This document shows positions 12,201 through 25,000 of a stretch of 64,000 nucleotides of DNA, piece by piece (position 1 is the first letter of the stretch; each line of letters starts with the position of its first letter). Both the position numbers and the translations under genes were made by a program. The stretch comes from Capsaspora owczarzaki ATCC 30864 (taxonomy: Eukaryota; Opisthokonta; Filasterea), in assembly GCF_000151315.2 (NCBI RefSeq), contig NW_011887292.1:2874063-2938062 (forward strand), given 5' to 3'. Under the pieces are notes generated by a model that searched no databases, was not told the origin of the DNA, and worked only from the letters and a program-made list of their open reading frames with translations.

Positions 12201-14618
12201 GGATGGTGTGTGAGCGGAAACTGAGCTTCGGTTGTCATCGATATGCAAAAGCGGAGCGTGCGTGTACCTCGGTCAACTGCTTTTCAAGGTCGCGAATTGT
12301 GCGTTGCAGAGCCTCATTCTCCTCATCTCCTGTTGTTGTTGAGCCATGCCACACGTTAGTACTGTGTATACTGAAAACTTTCAGTGCAAAATTCAACGCT
12401 CAGCTGCTTGTCGTCGTACGTTGCAAGAGAGCCCGGGTGTCGAATGCAACCGACTGGCGCTTGCGACGCTCCATGGCTTCGGCAAGCGCGCGCTTCTCTT
12501 CGATCAGTTTCTCGCAGCGATCTGACAGGAGGAGATTCGTGCTTTGCAGAAGGACGACCTGCTGGTTCTCCTGGGCATACTGAGGATAGGCCTGTCGGAC
12601 ACGTTGGATTTCGGCTTCATCAAACAACACCTGCTGTCAGAACAACTGTTGCGCTGCATGCGGTTTGTGCAAACTTCCCTCAAAAACAAAAATCCTATTA
12701 CCTTTGAGAATATAATTGTCCAACGCAATCGACTTGTCGGAAATGGTCTGGTCCTTGAGCAATTTGAACTGCTCAATCTCTTGACGCAGCAAAATCTAAA
12801 CGCACCGAGCAATACTGAGTATGAAAGCAGACGAGAGCCTCCAAAGTAAGCAGGAACACCTTCAGATGAAATGGCCTCACCTCTCGTTGAGACAGATTGG
12901 CGGTGCCGTTTCGCTGGTCGCGAAGCTGCTGAATGTAAGATTGACGGAGCTTGATGATCATTTGAGCGTGCTGTCAAAGTCATCCCCAAAAATACAAGAA
13001 AACACCAAGTCAGTCCATCGTTGAAAACCCAGCTCGACTCAAGTTCAAACACAATGCCGAGAGACGTACAAGCATGGCCGCTTCTTGCCGCGCCATCAAC
13101 TCTTGCATCAAGCGAAGGCGGTCTTCAAGAGTGGCATTGTACGAGTCTGTCTGACGCTTGAGCTCCAGGACCTTGATGAGCTCGTCATCGCGAGCTTCTT
13201 GCTCGGCCAACGTGAGAGGAGCGCGGCGGCCTTGTGATCCCTCGAGCAGAGCCTTGAGACGCTTGATTTCACCTTGAAGCTGGGAAGCGTCTCCCACCGT
13301 TTTTTCGTTGATGGAAATTTTGTTTTTGATTTGCTTGGCGCGCGCTGCGAATCCCAGGGTGGACAGGGACTCTTGGACGCATTTCAGAATCGGGTTGATG
13401 TTTGCAATGATGAAAGTCTTGGTGTTGCCTCCGAGCGAATCCTACCCGGCATTTGAGAGTGAGGCAAAAGACATTTTCAAAAAGTTGTCAGGAAAAAAAA
13501 AAAAACACAACAGAAGCAAAAAAAAAAAAAAAAAAAAATCACCATCTGTGACACTGCTTACACGAAGGAACATGGTGAGACGCGACTCGCGGTATGGCAC
13601 GTGCGCCTTCTTGTCCACAAGAGCGGACATGACGTTGCCCAAGGAACTCAACGACAGGTTGATCTTGGAGGCCTCCTTGAGATTCTGGCCAGCAGTTTGA
13701 GTGTCTCGTTGGCGCTCGGAGCCTGCCAGATCAATCAAATGGAGACGAGCTGTGCGTCCTGACTTGAGCCCGCTTTTGACGCCGTCGCCCTTTTCCGAAA
13801 TGTCGACCACCAAGGTCAAGACGGCGTGCGAGCGGCTCGAGTCACGGTTGAGCGAGGTGGCAGCCACGCGTCGGTTGGACATGCCATCAAAGAGAAGCCT
13901 GTTTGCCTCCTGGGGAGAGGTAATGGTCGGTTGACGAAGCCCCTCGATCGACGAGTCGTCGTGCAGCTTCAGACTAGTGGTCGATGTGCCGTCAAGCAGA
14001 TCGTAAATGTTCTCGTTGTAAATCTCAAAAAAGCTCAGCTTGCAGGTCGTTTCAACCTTGTGGTTGCGGAGCTTCTCATTGTTGAGCTGCGCAAACAAGT
14101 ACTCAAAGGTGCGAGGGATCAAGCCACGCAGCGTGTGCATTTCGGTTTTGCCGTCCTGCTGCGATTCCTTTTTGGCATCGTGAGGTCCAAGCATTGTGTG
14201 TGTCTTTCCAGAGCCCGATTGGCCACTGCAAGTGGATGGGATTTGTTGTGAGGTTTGGTGTTGGGATTGTTTGGAATTGGGGGTCGGCGGGGTGAGCGAT
14301 TCATCCTCAACTGCATCCCATCCGTTTTCCGCTCCCAACCAGCATAGTTAAAGGTCTTCTTACTAGGCAAAGATGGTGCCATTGTAGCCTTGGATGCAGT
14401 TATCGACAATGACCTTGCCAACAGAGCGGAAAACCGCTTCTTGCTTGACATCCTCACCGACAACTTCGTCGAAAGTGTACGCCGTGTTGTTGTGAATGAT
14501 GCTCTTGCTGTCTTCCGTGATCTGGAACCGAGATTGCTCCACCGAACCAGAGCTTTCGTCGCGAGCAATCGGCCTCAAGCGAACGTACACTTGAATGGCG
14601 TCGAGATGTCTGGAACCG

Positions 14619-14649
<31 letters not shown>

Positions 14650-15273
14650 AAGAGTTGTTGGAAAATCAGTTCAAAATGAAACGACTGTCTCTCAATTGGC
14701 TTTGAGGGGCGACGACATTCGTGTTGGAGAAATAGCCTCAAACAGCGACCGCCGTCACCACAGAGCAAGCATCAAGCCCGAACAGCAAGCTTCGAAGGTG
14801 TACAAATCCACGAGAAATCACTTAAAACTTGAAACCAGTTGTTGGTTTTCGTTTCGCTTACCCGCCATCGGTCGACTTGTCCAACGCTGCAGAGCAGAAC
14901 AAAGCACAGCACATGGGATGGTCACACAGTGAGCAACACTTTACACACACACAGCCAACCAACCAGCAGCAGCATGCGGACGCCAGGAAGCACAGCAGCA
15001 TCCACGGTGCGCAAAACACAGTGTGAGACGGTTTAGTATTTTTTTTGGCGCCAAAGTTTCAAAAAACCAAACCGTCTTTCGTTTCAAGCGCAATCTGCAG
15101 CGAATGCCATTCCCGCTGACACTTTCCCCCCCCCCCGCTGTCGTACACCGCGATGTGCTCTTTATGATGTGAAACTGATGTACGTGTGGAATAGAGAGAG
15201 AGAGAGAAAGAGAGAGACACGTACCCTCGCAGGAAGAAGGCGAATCGACAAAAGCAGCAGAATCTGAATCCAT
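9291..15273 (-). CDS. KIF15: kinesin-12 family motor (KIF15-like)
   Basis: Seventeen exons read from 15273 down: 15273-15225, 14886-14862, 14609-14364, 14225-13562, 13441-13070, 12970-12881, 12795-12702, 12614-12420, 12329-12268, 12168-12012, 11926-11796, 11776-11627, 11523-11407, 11302-9921, 9801-9720, 9622-9467, 9362-9291. They total 1,347 residues in frame. The N-terminal motor has YVRLRP, the P-loop GQSGSGKTHTM (about residue 108), RGLIPRTFEYLF, switch I NRDSSRSHAV, switch II LIDLAGSERQ and DSLGGNTKTFIIANINP. The neck reads LGFAARAKQIKNK and SQLQGEIKRLKALL, as in KIF15. A long coiled coil follows (EL-rich, largely in the 1.4 kb exon). Near the C-terminus RHSMTRLLTEKSDLASNLE and GHQNQQQKIKMSMKIRQENN match the KIF15 tail. 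Kinesin-12 is a plus-end motor of the spindle. The intron 7 acceptor (before 12614) was picked to keep frame. Confidence 0.92.
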
Positions 15274-15411
15274 CTTTTGAAAAAAAAAAAAAAAAAGTAA
15301 AAGTGAAACGATGAATGGAAATGGAAACTCCCCAAAAACATACCTCACCATTTGAGAACTTGAGCCACTCAATACAGAAATAATGTTATTATAGTACAAG
15401 ACAACCAAATT

Positions 15412-18005
15412 TTATAGCGCGCGAGGCTTTTTGCGCGAAACGGCGAAATTGTCCATCCACGTCTCGCCAAGCAGGGACGCAGAGACAGAGCCAGGCTCGA
15501 CCGAGCTGCTAGATGGACCAACTGCCTGCATGGCGGGCTTTTGGTAAAAGTGCGGAGCGAGTTCGAGCAGCCACTCGGGCTCAATGGCCGTAATGTCGCG
15601 CATGAACGTCCGCGTCGTTTGCACAATTTCGTGAAACACTACGTACTTTGGAGGCGGCAAGGGACGGTGGAGCTTCTGCGTGACTTGGTAGTACAGCACG
15701 GACGATGGGTGGATGGCCAGGTCAAGGTCGTAGCGCAACGAGCGGTAGGAACCGTCAGGCTTGAGCCGCGCGGCGTTGGCAAAGTACCCGGCTGCAATGC
15801 ACCGTCGGATCGTCTGTGCAGCAGCGGTTGCTTCATCGTCGGACGGATTGCGACTCTGGCTGTTGCGCGAGCGGTGCTTTCCGAAGGCCGACTCGATCGC
15901 AACGCCAAACTTGGTCAGATACCGCATGAGCTGATGGCGAATTTGCACGGCTCGTTGCATGGCTCGCGGATTGAGATTCATGCGGCCGCACCACTTGTCG
16001 CCGTGCTGACCAACGCCGTGCTGGCTGTAGGCCAAATAAACGTTCAACAGCGTCAGGTGATCGCCCTCTGTGACGCCAAATCGCGAGCGTGCCGCGTCCA
16101 CAACAGCATTTCCCGACGCTGCAAAGTCCGACCCGCTCGCATCGCGGTTGCTCGCCGAGCTGGAGAACAAGTTTTGGACTTGGAGCATGGCTGCGATGGT
16201 CACAATCTCCTCGCTACAGCCGAGTTCAGCAGAGGCGAGCAGCATTTTGGCTTGCATGACAGGGATGGGCAGCTCTGCCATGCGGATGCCCAATGGAATG
16301 GCAAGGCGACCGTTGCTTTCGAGCGCGCCGAGCGCAAACAAGAGCTCAAGCGCCCTCGCGACGGTTTCCGTGACGGGCGGCGAAAGAAAATCAAAATGCA
16401 GCAGGTTGTCAATGCCAAGCGCTTTGAGCTGCAACAGCACGGGCGCCAGCTCGACGCGCTGGATTTCCGGCACACTCCGTTCTGGAAGAAGTGTGCAGTA
16501 GTCGGACTCGGTGCACAGACGAAGGGCTTTGCCTGGACGGGTGCGGCCGGCACGACCCGCCCGTTGCTGGGCAGAAGCACGCGAAATGGGCACAATCATG
16601 AGCGACTCGTGACCGGCGTCTGGGCGATAGACCATGAGCTTGACATGGCAAGAGTCGACCACGTACGCGATGCCATCGATGGTGACACTTGCTTCTGCCA
16701 CATTGGTCGAAATGACAACTTTGCGCGTGCCTCGAGGCGGCGCTTCAAATGCTGCCAATTGCTCTTGAAAGGGTAGCGCGCCGTGCAGTGGCAAGACTCG
16801 CATATTCATGTAAGAAGCCGGAGGAGCAGCAAGTCGACCACGATCGCCGTGGTGATGCTGCTGCTGCTGTTGCTGATACCGCCGTTTGGCAGCGGCAGCG
16901 TCGACAAGCAGCGCATCCACTCGGTCGTTCAGCAAGGTGATGGCTCGCTCGATTTCGTCTTGGCCCGTCAGAAAAACGAGAACATCACCAGCCGGCTCTT
17001 CGGTGTGAATGTTCATCACAGCATCGACCGCAGCCTTGATGTAGTCCGGGGTGGGTTGCGACAGGTACTGGACGTCGACGGGAAATGTCCGACCTGGCAC
17101 GGTCAAGATGGCGGCGGTGTCCTTGCTCGGATCACTCGCATCCGTGTTCAGATTGAAATGAGAGCGAAAGGCTTCTGCGTCAAGCGTGGCAGACGAGACA
17201 ATGACGCGCATCTCGGGTCGCTTCCGCAACACTTTGCGCAGCAAGCCGAGAAGCAACTCGGTCGCGATTGTCCGCTCGTGCGCTTCGTCCAGCATGATGA
17301 CCGAGTACTGATTGAGGAGCGGCGTGGCCATCATCTCTCGCAACAACAAGCCATCCGTCATGAACTTGATTTTGGTCTTGCCTGGCGTTGTTACGTCGTC
17401 GAAGCGTATCGAGTAGCCGACCAAATCACCCACCGTTTCGCCCATTTCCTCGGCCGTCCTCGTCGCAACGGACGTTGCAGCAACTCTTCGCGGTTGCGTG
17501 CACGCGACGACTCGATCTCCCGCCTGCAATGTACGGCGCAAAACCAAAGAAAACGTTGTCAGCCAACGATTTGCGTGTGAGCTCAGCTCGCAAACTTCCA
17601 GCATAGACGAGTCTTCCGTAATCACATAAACCTCAAACACCTCTGCACTCGGAGTTCAGACATCCAGTTCCAAAAAAATCTTACCGTCCAGCCTGCTTCG
17701 TGCAGGTACTGCGGGATTTGGGTTGTCTTGCCCGAGCCCGTTTCGCCTACGACAATCAAGACCTGGTATTGCTCAAGCATATGCAGAATGTTGGAACGCA
17801 CGGCGGCGATGGGAAGTCGACTTCGCTGCTCGGCAATGGCAAGGCGACTGTTTGGGTTGTAGACGGCAGCGATCGAGCCGCCCGCCACGGCATCCCGTCC
17901 ATCCGACGCCAGCGAGGTTGATGAGGACGAGCTCGGCACGCGATCCACAAGCGAGCCCGGCGCGATCGTCCCGGGCTTCCAAAAGACCATTCCCGAGCCC
18001 GCCAT
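15412..18005 (-). CDS. DHX35: DEAH-box RNA helicase DHX35
   Basis: Two exons, 18005-17685 and 17523-15412, give 810 residues in frame. The N-terminus ([26 protein letters not shown]) is typical of DHX35. Helicase motifs in order: [11 protein letters not shown] (about residue 85), Ia [17 protein letters not shown] (about 185), [53 protein letters not shown]. The winged-helix, ratchet and OB parts follow ([69 protein letters not shown]). DHX35 works on RNA and is found with late (C-complex) spliceosomes in animals. A Gln/His run and a serine stretch are lineage inserts. The 138-base spacer to the kinesin start upstream of its stop is tight. It shares a 461-base divergent spacer with PBDC1. Confidence 0.94.
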
Positions 18006-18466
18006 GCTGACGAGCTGTGATGGGGGGGAGACTTGGTTCGGTCTCTGCCAACCTTGAGCTATTTGAGTAAAGCAGTTCAAGAATGAGGATGACTCGAATG
18101 GAATGGTTGAGATGAGTGACTGACTTTTGGCTTGGGATTTATCGCTGGGGATTGCAGCGGGGTTCAGAACGAGAAATCAAAGAAGACTGAACGAGTCTTC
18201 TCTTACTTCCTGAGCACAGGTGACTGAGCACAGATTGGCGTAAGATTTATTCACGGATGAAGTGTTTTGCTGAGCGCAAGTTGACAAGTTGAGCTGCATT
18301 GTCACTTTGGTGTTGATGGGCAGATGGACTGAGGTTCCCTTGCCTTTCCCCTCCTTCATCCTTCTCCCCCTCGGCACCATGCATAGCAAAAATCCACACA
18401 ATCAAAATCTTACACATTTTCAGAACAAACTTCACTCCATTTTTTTTGTTAAATTCACTTTTCATC
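18006..18466. promoter_or_regulatory. divergent promoter region, DHX35 (-) and PBDC1 (+)
   Basis: A 461-base spacer between two start codons pointing apart, so both promoters must lie here or overlap into the first introns. No TATA box or named motif could be fixed by eye. Confidence 0.55.
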
Positions 18467-18570
18467 ATGAGCTTCTTGAAGCAAGTTGAAGACGTCCTCG
18501 AAGCAGTGAGTTTTGTCCATTGGAGCTTTGATCTCTCTCTTTCCCTCTCTTTCTCTCTCTCTCTCTCTCG

Positions 18571-18658
<88 letters not shown>

Positions 18659-19834
18659 CTCTTTGTCTCTGAACTGCAATGCTTTGCTTGTTTTTGTAAC
18701 TCACTCTGCTGTGGTCCTCTCCCTTTTGAACAAACTCGGTCGGCTGTTGGCGTTTTCTCGCGTCTTCCATCGCCTTCTTCCTTTGCGACGCTGGTTACTT
18801 GCTGCTTGCTGCTTGCTTGCTGCTTGCTGTTCTCGTTAGCCTGGCTTTGTCCCGCGCGCTGGTGAGGCAGCCGAGCCCGGCAGCGTGTTTGACGCAACAA
18901 AGTACGTCAACCAGCAAGACCTCGAGCACATGTGGGCAACCAAGGTAAAAAAGAAGGAAAAAAAAAAAAAAAAAAAGATTCACTACTATTGCACACAATG
19001 CAATATGTGATGAGGGGGGGGGGTCGTTTTTGTCAACCACCAAACAGAATAGTTTTGGCGAGTGAGCAAGATTTCCTTTGATCGATCATCGTTCATTGGT
19101 GAATGATTCGGACTTGTTCAAACATCGCTCCAAAACGACCTTTTTGTCGAAATCTCTGAGCAATTTGACAAGCATCTGAGACGGAGAGCATCCCGTTGCT
19201 TGATGCTGCTGTTACTGTTTATTGTTATTCTGACGACGCACCTCCGTGCAAAAAAAAACCGGTTTGACAGGCCTTCCAGCACGCTGAGGTTTACTACAAA
19301 CTCATTTCGAGCTTCCCTGACCCCAGCAAGCTCAAACTGACTCCGTACGTGCAGTTCACCAACTGTTATGTGTGTGTGTGCTCCAACACAAAACCCACCA
19401 TGCTCACAAACCGCATTCTTCTTCGCGCAGTCTCGACAACGAGATTTACTCCCACTTCCGCGACCTGTTCCCCGATTTCCCCGTTGGCCTTGTTCGCGAG
19501 TCCCTGCTGAAGACCGAAGAGAGCAAGGAAAAGTGGCGACCATTCTGCAACGCCTATGACAAGCGAATTGACGACCACAACTTTGGCACGCTGCTCCGTC
19601 TCGACGCAACCAAGGATTACACTGAGGACAATACTATTTTCGGTAAGTTTCGGGCAAACTGAGCAAGAGCACCAGCTATGAGCGCCAGTTCTGAGCTGGT
19701 TTGGCCTGCTTGATTGTTGTCTTCCTTTGTTCTCACCGTCCGAACCCCCAACAACAGCCAACCGCATCCAATTCTACGCTATCGAGCTCGCACGAAACCG
19801 CGAAGGCCACAATCGCAACCTGCCCAAGCCATAA
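18467..19834 (+). CDS. PBDC1: PBDC1 / YPL225W family protein
   Basis: Five exons, 18467-18505, 18840-18944, 19271-19344, 19431-19642, 19758-19834, make 168 residues in frame. The core matches human PBDC1 along its length: MWATKAFQHAEVYYKLISS, KLKLTPLDNEIYSHFR, KEKWRPFCNAY, FGTLLRLDATKDYTEDNTIF and RIQFYAIELARNREGHN. It ends there, without the long acidic tail of the human protein. In yeast the orthologue YPL225W is a small cytosolic protein reported to act as a chaperone for nascent eEF1A; that role is transferred by homology. Intron 1 holds a long CT microsatellite. The 3' end is convergent with the large kinase gene, with an AATAAA near 19954. Confidence 0.93.
18537..18660. repeat. (CT)n microsatellite in PBDC1 intron 1
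   Basis: About 120 bases of nearly pure TC/CT dinucleotides with a few interruptions. It produces false Ser-Leu and Arg-Glu frames on the two strands. Confidence 0.95.
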
Positions 19835-20028
19835 CTGCGCAGTGTGTTTTGCGCGCTCTTTTTGCCTTGTTTGTTGGTCGTTCTGATTGATCATCACACA
19901 TTTGAACAAGCGGGAAAATGGATGTTGCGTTAAAGCCATTACTAACAATACAAAAAATAAATCTACCACACACACACACATACACTGATTAAACAATGAA
20001 ACTTGTTAAGCGGGGGGAGGGGGAATGG

Positions 20029-20030
<2 letters not shown>

Positions 20031-20075
<45 letters not shown>
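20031..20075. repeat. (GA)n microsatellite between PBDC1 and kinase genes
   Basis: About 45 bases of GA repeats in the roughly 280-base convergent spacer (19835-20115), just past the stop of the minus-strand kinase. Confidence 0.95.
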
Positions 20076-20080
<5 letters not shown>

Positions 20081-20115
20081 AATGCTCAGGCAACTCAAAC
20101 TGGACTCGAGTCAGC

Positions 20116-22054
20116 TTAAATGTCAAGTGCGGGAGGGTCGAGCTCGGTGAAGCGAACCGCAATTTGTGGTGACTGCATGCCTGCCTTGCCACTGACAGAG
20201 CTGGACGACGGGCTCGACGTGGCGGCTTTGCCTGAGGTGACAGAGTCGGCCGACTCAGAGTTGGCGCGCGAATGCCAGCCAGGTGTGCTGCCCAGGCTAG
20301 AGAATGGTCGGTTGATGTGGTCGTCGCTGCTGCGGCGATGGACTGAGTTGTGCACATCGGTGTTCATGGCGGTGAAATTGTGCACCACTTTGGTGTCGAA
20401 CGTGGCGAAAGTGTCGTCGTCCACGTCGTCTGGCTCTTCGCCATGCAGCTCGAGATCCTCGAGTCCGCTTTGGCTTGTGCCTCCGCGAATACTGTGGGTG
20501 TCGAGATCACCTCCGAGGCTTTCCAAGTCGGAGGTGAGCACATAGTCTGAATCCGTGTCCAGATCGCCGACCACGCTGCGATCATCGCCGTGCGCCAGTT
20601 GGCTGGCGTGGCCGAAGCTGCCACTTCCGCTCAGTTGCGGCGAGTTGGAGCGTACACTGAGCAGACTGCTGTTGAGAACACGAGCGACGGGCGATTTGGT
20701 GAAAGATTGGTGCGTGGAGGTTCCAGAAGCACGAGAATCTTCAAACTCGGCAGGTTCAGGCTCGAACGAACCGCGGCGAGCTGCGGTGAGGACACGGAGG
20801 GTACAAACAAGGGTGACAAGAATGAAAAGGCACAGTAGTGTTAGAGATGGTTTGTTGAAAAACAGACGACAGAAACACACAAAAAAAAAAAGCTTACAGC
20901 GAAAGTACGATGTGTCTTCCACATCACTCAGTGAGGGTTTGAACGGTGCAGGGTGGTTGAGCAAGGAGTCCCAGTCGATACCGGCAAAGAACGGGTGAGC
21001 CTTGATGGCTGAGCAAACAACAAAGGGGGGAAAAAGAATCAAGTGAGAAATCACCCAACAGACCCCTCTTTGAACCAACAAAAGCGTGTGAAGAGCTCGT
21101 GTACCTTTCGTCGTTGGGCGGAGCTGAGGCTTGGGATTGAGAAGTTTGGTGATCAAATCTCGAGCTTCGTGCGACATTTCGTCAGCTGGTGGCCAGGGGA
21201 TGTCTAACACCCACCAAAAGCAGCAAAAACAAATCCAACAAGAACAGTCAGAAACACAGCGAGCGCAAATCAACGTGGCAACCAGTGCACCTTCATTTTT
21301 TCCACGCAACAAAAAAACAATCAAAATCAAAAGCACATACCATGATTCAGGATATTCTGGAAGATCATCTCCTCGCTGCTGTCGTTGAATGGGGGGATGC
21401 CAACCAAAAACTCAAACAGACAAATGCCAAGAGCCCACCAATCGACGGAATAGTCGTGCTCAAAGCCCAAAAGAAGCTCGGGGGCGAGGTAGTCCGGCGT
21501 GCCGACGATGCGCGAGCCCATGCGGAACTCTTCTGGCTCGTCCTCCTGCGCGGCAGCTTCCGCTGCTGTGGTCACCTTGTCGCTGTGGCTCGAGCTGGAA
21601 GGAGCTTCCGAGGGGGCAGAGACCGCCGCCAGCTTGCCGTCAATGCCAATCATCTCAGTGTCGGTGAGCTGCGGCATGGGCGAGCCGACAATGGTGCTTG
21701 AATCGGGCTGAGAGACCGAGCCACCGTCGCTGCTGGCGCTCAGATTGCCGTTGCTGGAGGCTGCTGTCTGCAACGATACCTTGAGCGAGTTTGCGAGATA
21801 GGCCTCGTGCCCAGAGTTGCGGCGGCGCGTTTTGCCGCTGGGTGCAACAGTCAGCAACGAGGAGCCGCGGCCACCCAGACCTCCATGAACGTCGTCTCGG
21901 CCAGACATTTGCCCACTCGGCGGTCGGAAGGCAGGCGCAGACGTCTGTCGCGTGAACGTTTTTGCTCGTCGCAATGCAGCAGGGAGAGGATGTCCCGCCT
22001 TGCTCGCCGTCACGGTTTGTGCCGCGACAGCTGGGTGGAACGATTGCTGTTGTT

Positions 22055-22088
<34 letters not shown>

Positions 22089-25000
22089 GTGGTGGAGCGC
22101 CATCGCGCTGGCTGCATTCAAGGTCTCTGCAGAGCTAAACCGCTTGGAGCCATTCAATCCGGGCGTGGCAAGCGAGAGCAAGGTCATGCTGCTGACATTA
22201 TTGCTCGCTTGAGGAAGTGCAAATTGTGCAGGCTGTGCAAACGACGCGGAGGTGAGACGGCGGGCTAGTGTGCTCCGAGGAGAGCCTGATGGGGAAGGGG
22301 GCATGTAGCTCGACGTCGCTGGCAGCGACGAGGACAGAGTGGAAACCGACTGACTCTGTGCGACAGCCGCGGCAAGTGTTTCGGCAGCTTCCGGGTGGAT
22401 GGAGGTGTTCTCGTCAAGAAGCTCATCAGCGCTGCTCGAAAGCGGTGCGGCGGGCTTGCCAGTCGTGACGGGGCGCACTTCCAGGGAGCCCATAGAGTGC
22501 GACAGGCTTTGCTGTTGCGCAAGAGTTCGCATGGACTCAGACATTGGCACAAGAGTGCCTCGATGACTGGGCACAGCCGAATGCGTCACACTTCCCGGCA
22601 ACTGGGAGGGCGCACTTGCGCTCGATGTCGGCTCTTGGATGCGGCTCAGTCCAAAGTCCGTCAGCTTGATGTGGCCGTCAGAGTTGATCAGCATGTTGTC
22701 GGGCTTGAGATCGCGGTGAATAATGTGGTGCTGGTGCAGATATTCCAACGCGAGCACGACTTCCGCGGCGTAAACCTTGGCCATGCCTTCCTCAAACGCT
22801 CCCAGAGCCTGCAGCAGCGAGCACACATCGCCGCCGTTCAGGTACTCCATAACGAGGTACAGGTACTCGCGAGTTTGGAACGAGTAGTACAGCTTGACCA
22901 CGTGCGGGTTGTTTGAGATGGCAAGAGCTTGCTTCTCGGCAATCACATTGTCAACCATGTTTTTGCGGACCATGTCGTCTTTCTTCATGATCTTGATGGC
23001 GTACAAGTCCTGAGTCGTCTTCTTGCGCGCGAGGTAGACGCGGCCGTAGGCGCCGTGGCTGATGGGCTTGATAATGTTGAAGTCGGTGATGGTGGGCAAG
23101 CGTCGCCGGGACCGTCCCACATGTTTGCCACTGCCAGAGCCTTGTGGAGAATCTGACGTGTTGACCGAGATGGCGCTGGCGAGCGAACCAGCCGAAGGGG
23201 TGCGTCGGTGTCCGCCGCCGCGGGCAATCGCTGCAAAAAGCGACAAGACCTTCTTTGGAGTACTTTCCGAGCCAGAGCCCATCGCGTTGCCGTGTGTATG
23301 GGACGATCCGGAGAGAGGTGAAGCGGAATTGGGGACGGTCGCACGGACGCGGAGCGCGTCACATTTGCTGTGGAGCACACTGAGGATGCGCTTGCCGAAA
23401 ATCAAGATATCGTACGCCCCTTCCTTGTCCATGCGCAAGCGATCTACGGCCGTGGCCACTTGGGAAAGCAGCTTTTCACATTGGCGGACACTGTCGGGCC
23501 CAGTGTACTCAATTTCGGCTGCGCTCACTGCGACCGCCTCAATCATTTCGCCGTACGCAATCGCATCCGATTCAAACTCAAAGTGGCTGTCAGCTCGATG
23601 CCCGACGGAATGCGTGGTGAATTCGTGCTCCATTGCCGCTGCAAGCGCAGACGGCTTGGACGGCGACGAGGAAGGAGTCGTTTTGATGCGGAACGGGAAG
23701 CTGGACCGATCGGTCTTGCCGTGGCTGCCGCTGCTCGAAGACCCGCCAGAAGGTGGCGTGTTTGACTGGGAAAGTGGCTTGACTGTGAGCGCTGCCAGCT
23801 TGTTGCTGTGAGCTGGAGCAGTCCGCGCCAAGCACTCGCGCAGACCCTTGGCAAGCTTGCGCAGTCGACTATCTTCGGACGCGCTCTGCATGTCGCAGGA
23901 TTCGGCGACTGCGCAAATTTGCGAGTGCTCGGCAAGCGTGTCAGACGGCACAATCTCCTCGCAGATGCGACAAAGCACATCGATCGCGCTCGGAGGTTTG
24001 GGCACTGGCGGGGAAGTGCGAAGGCCTGGCCCGCCCTTCTTCTTGTCGTTGAGCTTGAACAGGCTCTTGATGCCCTTCAGCATGCGCGTTTTAAAGTTCA
24101 ACACGCCAGTGGGCTTCTCGCCTGACATCTCGCCAGCATCCATCGCATTCGGGAGCATGGGTTTGGTCTTGTGGGGCGCTGTCGCAGGTGCCGACGCAAT
24201 GGCATTTGCAATGGCAGCAGATCGCGCAGCACCATGAGCGGAAGTTGGGACACCGCCGTGAGACACCTCAAACGACGAGCGGCGAGAGGACTCGGACGAC
24301 GCATCGTACTCGAGCACCGACGTCGTTGACGCAGACTGAGCGCCGTCGCGGTGAGCTCGTCGCAAGCTATCTGGCGAGTCACCGACAGCCCTGTGGTGTT
24401 GTGTCTGGGCGAGCTGGCTGGAGGTGCTCATGGTGTCGCTTTGATCATCGTCGCCGTCGCCGAGGGCTTGGAGGGTTGCGGGATTGATGGAATTGAGCAA
24501 GGAGGCCATGAGCGAATTGGCAGGCATGTTGACCAGCGTGGTGGAGGACAGGGGGTCTTTCAGACCATGGCCGCTCGACGAGCTGTGCTGCTGAGAGGCA
24601 CGCACGGTACCAGTGCGACCTCGCGAGATGCCCGACGAGTCCGGAACGTGGGCGTCCGAGTCATCGCCGTTGTTGTTGTTGTTGTTGTTGTCGTCGTCGT
24701 CGTCGTCATCGTCGTTGATGGAGTGGATGCTGTGGAGATGCTGGGCCGAGTCGTGCAGAACGCTTGATTGGTAGCTGGCCGGCAGGAGAGGAGCCGCACT
24801 CTCTCCGCGAGGTGAGGGCGAAGAGCCAGGCGACGAGGCCGTAACAGGTGGAAACGTGTCCACCGCCGCGCGATGGGTGCTCGATCTGTTGGGGCGAGAC
24901 GCCAGTCGGGTCTCGTGCGAAATGGACGAGGTCGGAGAGCCGAACGAGGTGTCGGTGGTCGGCGACTCAGTCTCTGTACGAGCGGTGGTCGAACGGTGAT

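Noticed and set aside
12542-12849. Plus-strand frames opposite kinesin exons
   Set aside because: They are shadows of the minus-strand coiled-coil exons; the kinesin exons join in frame.
15541-16776. 411-codon plus-strand frame opposite DHX35
   Set aside because: Antisense shadow of a conserved helicase exon; it has no domain of its own.
18455-18770. Arg-Glu and Ser-Leu rich frames
   Set aside because: Both are translations of the CT microsatellite in PBDC1 intron 1.
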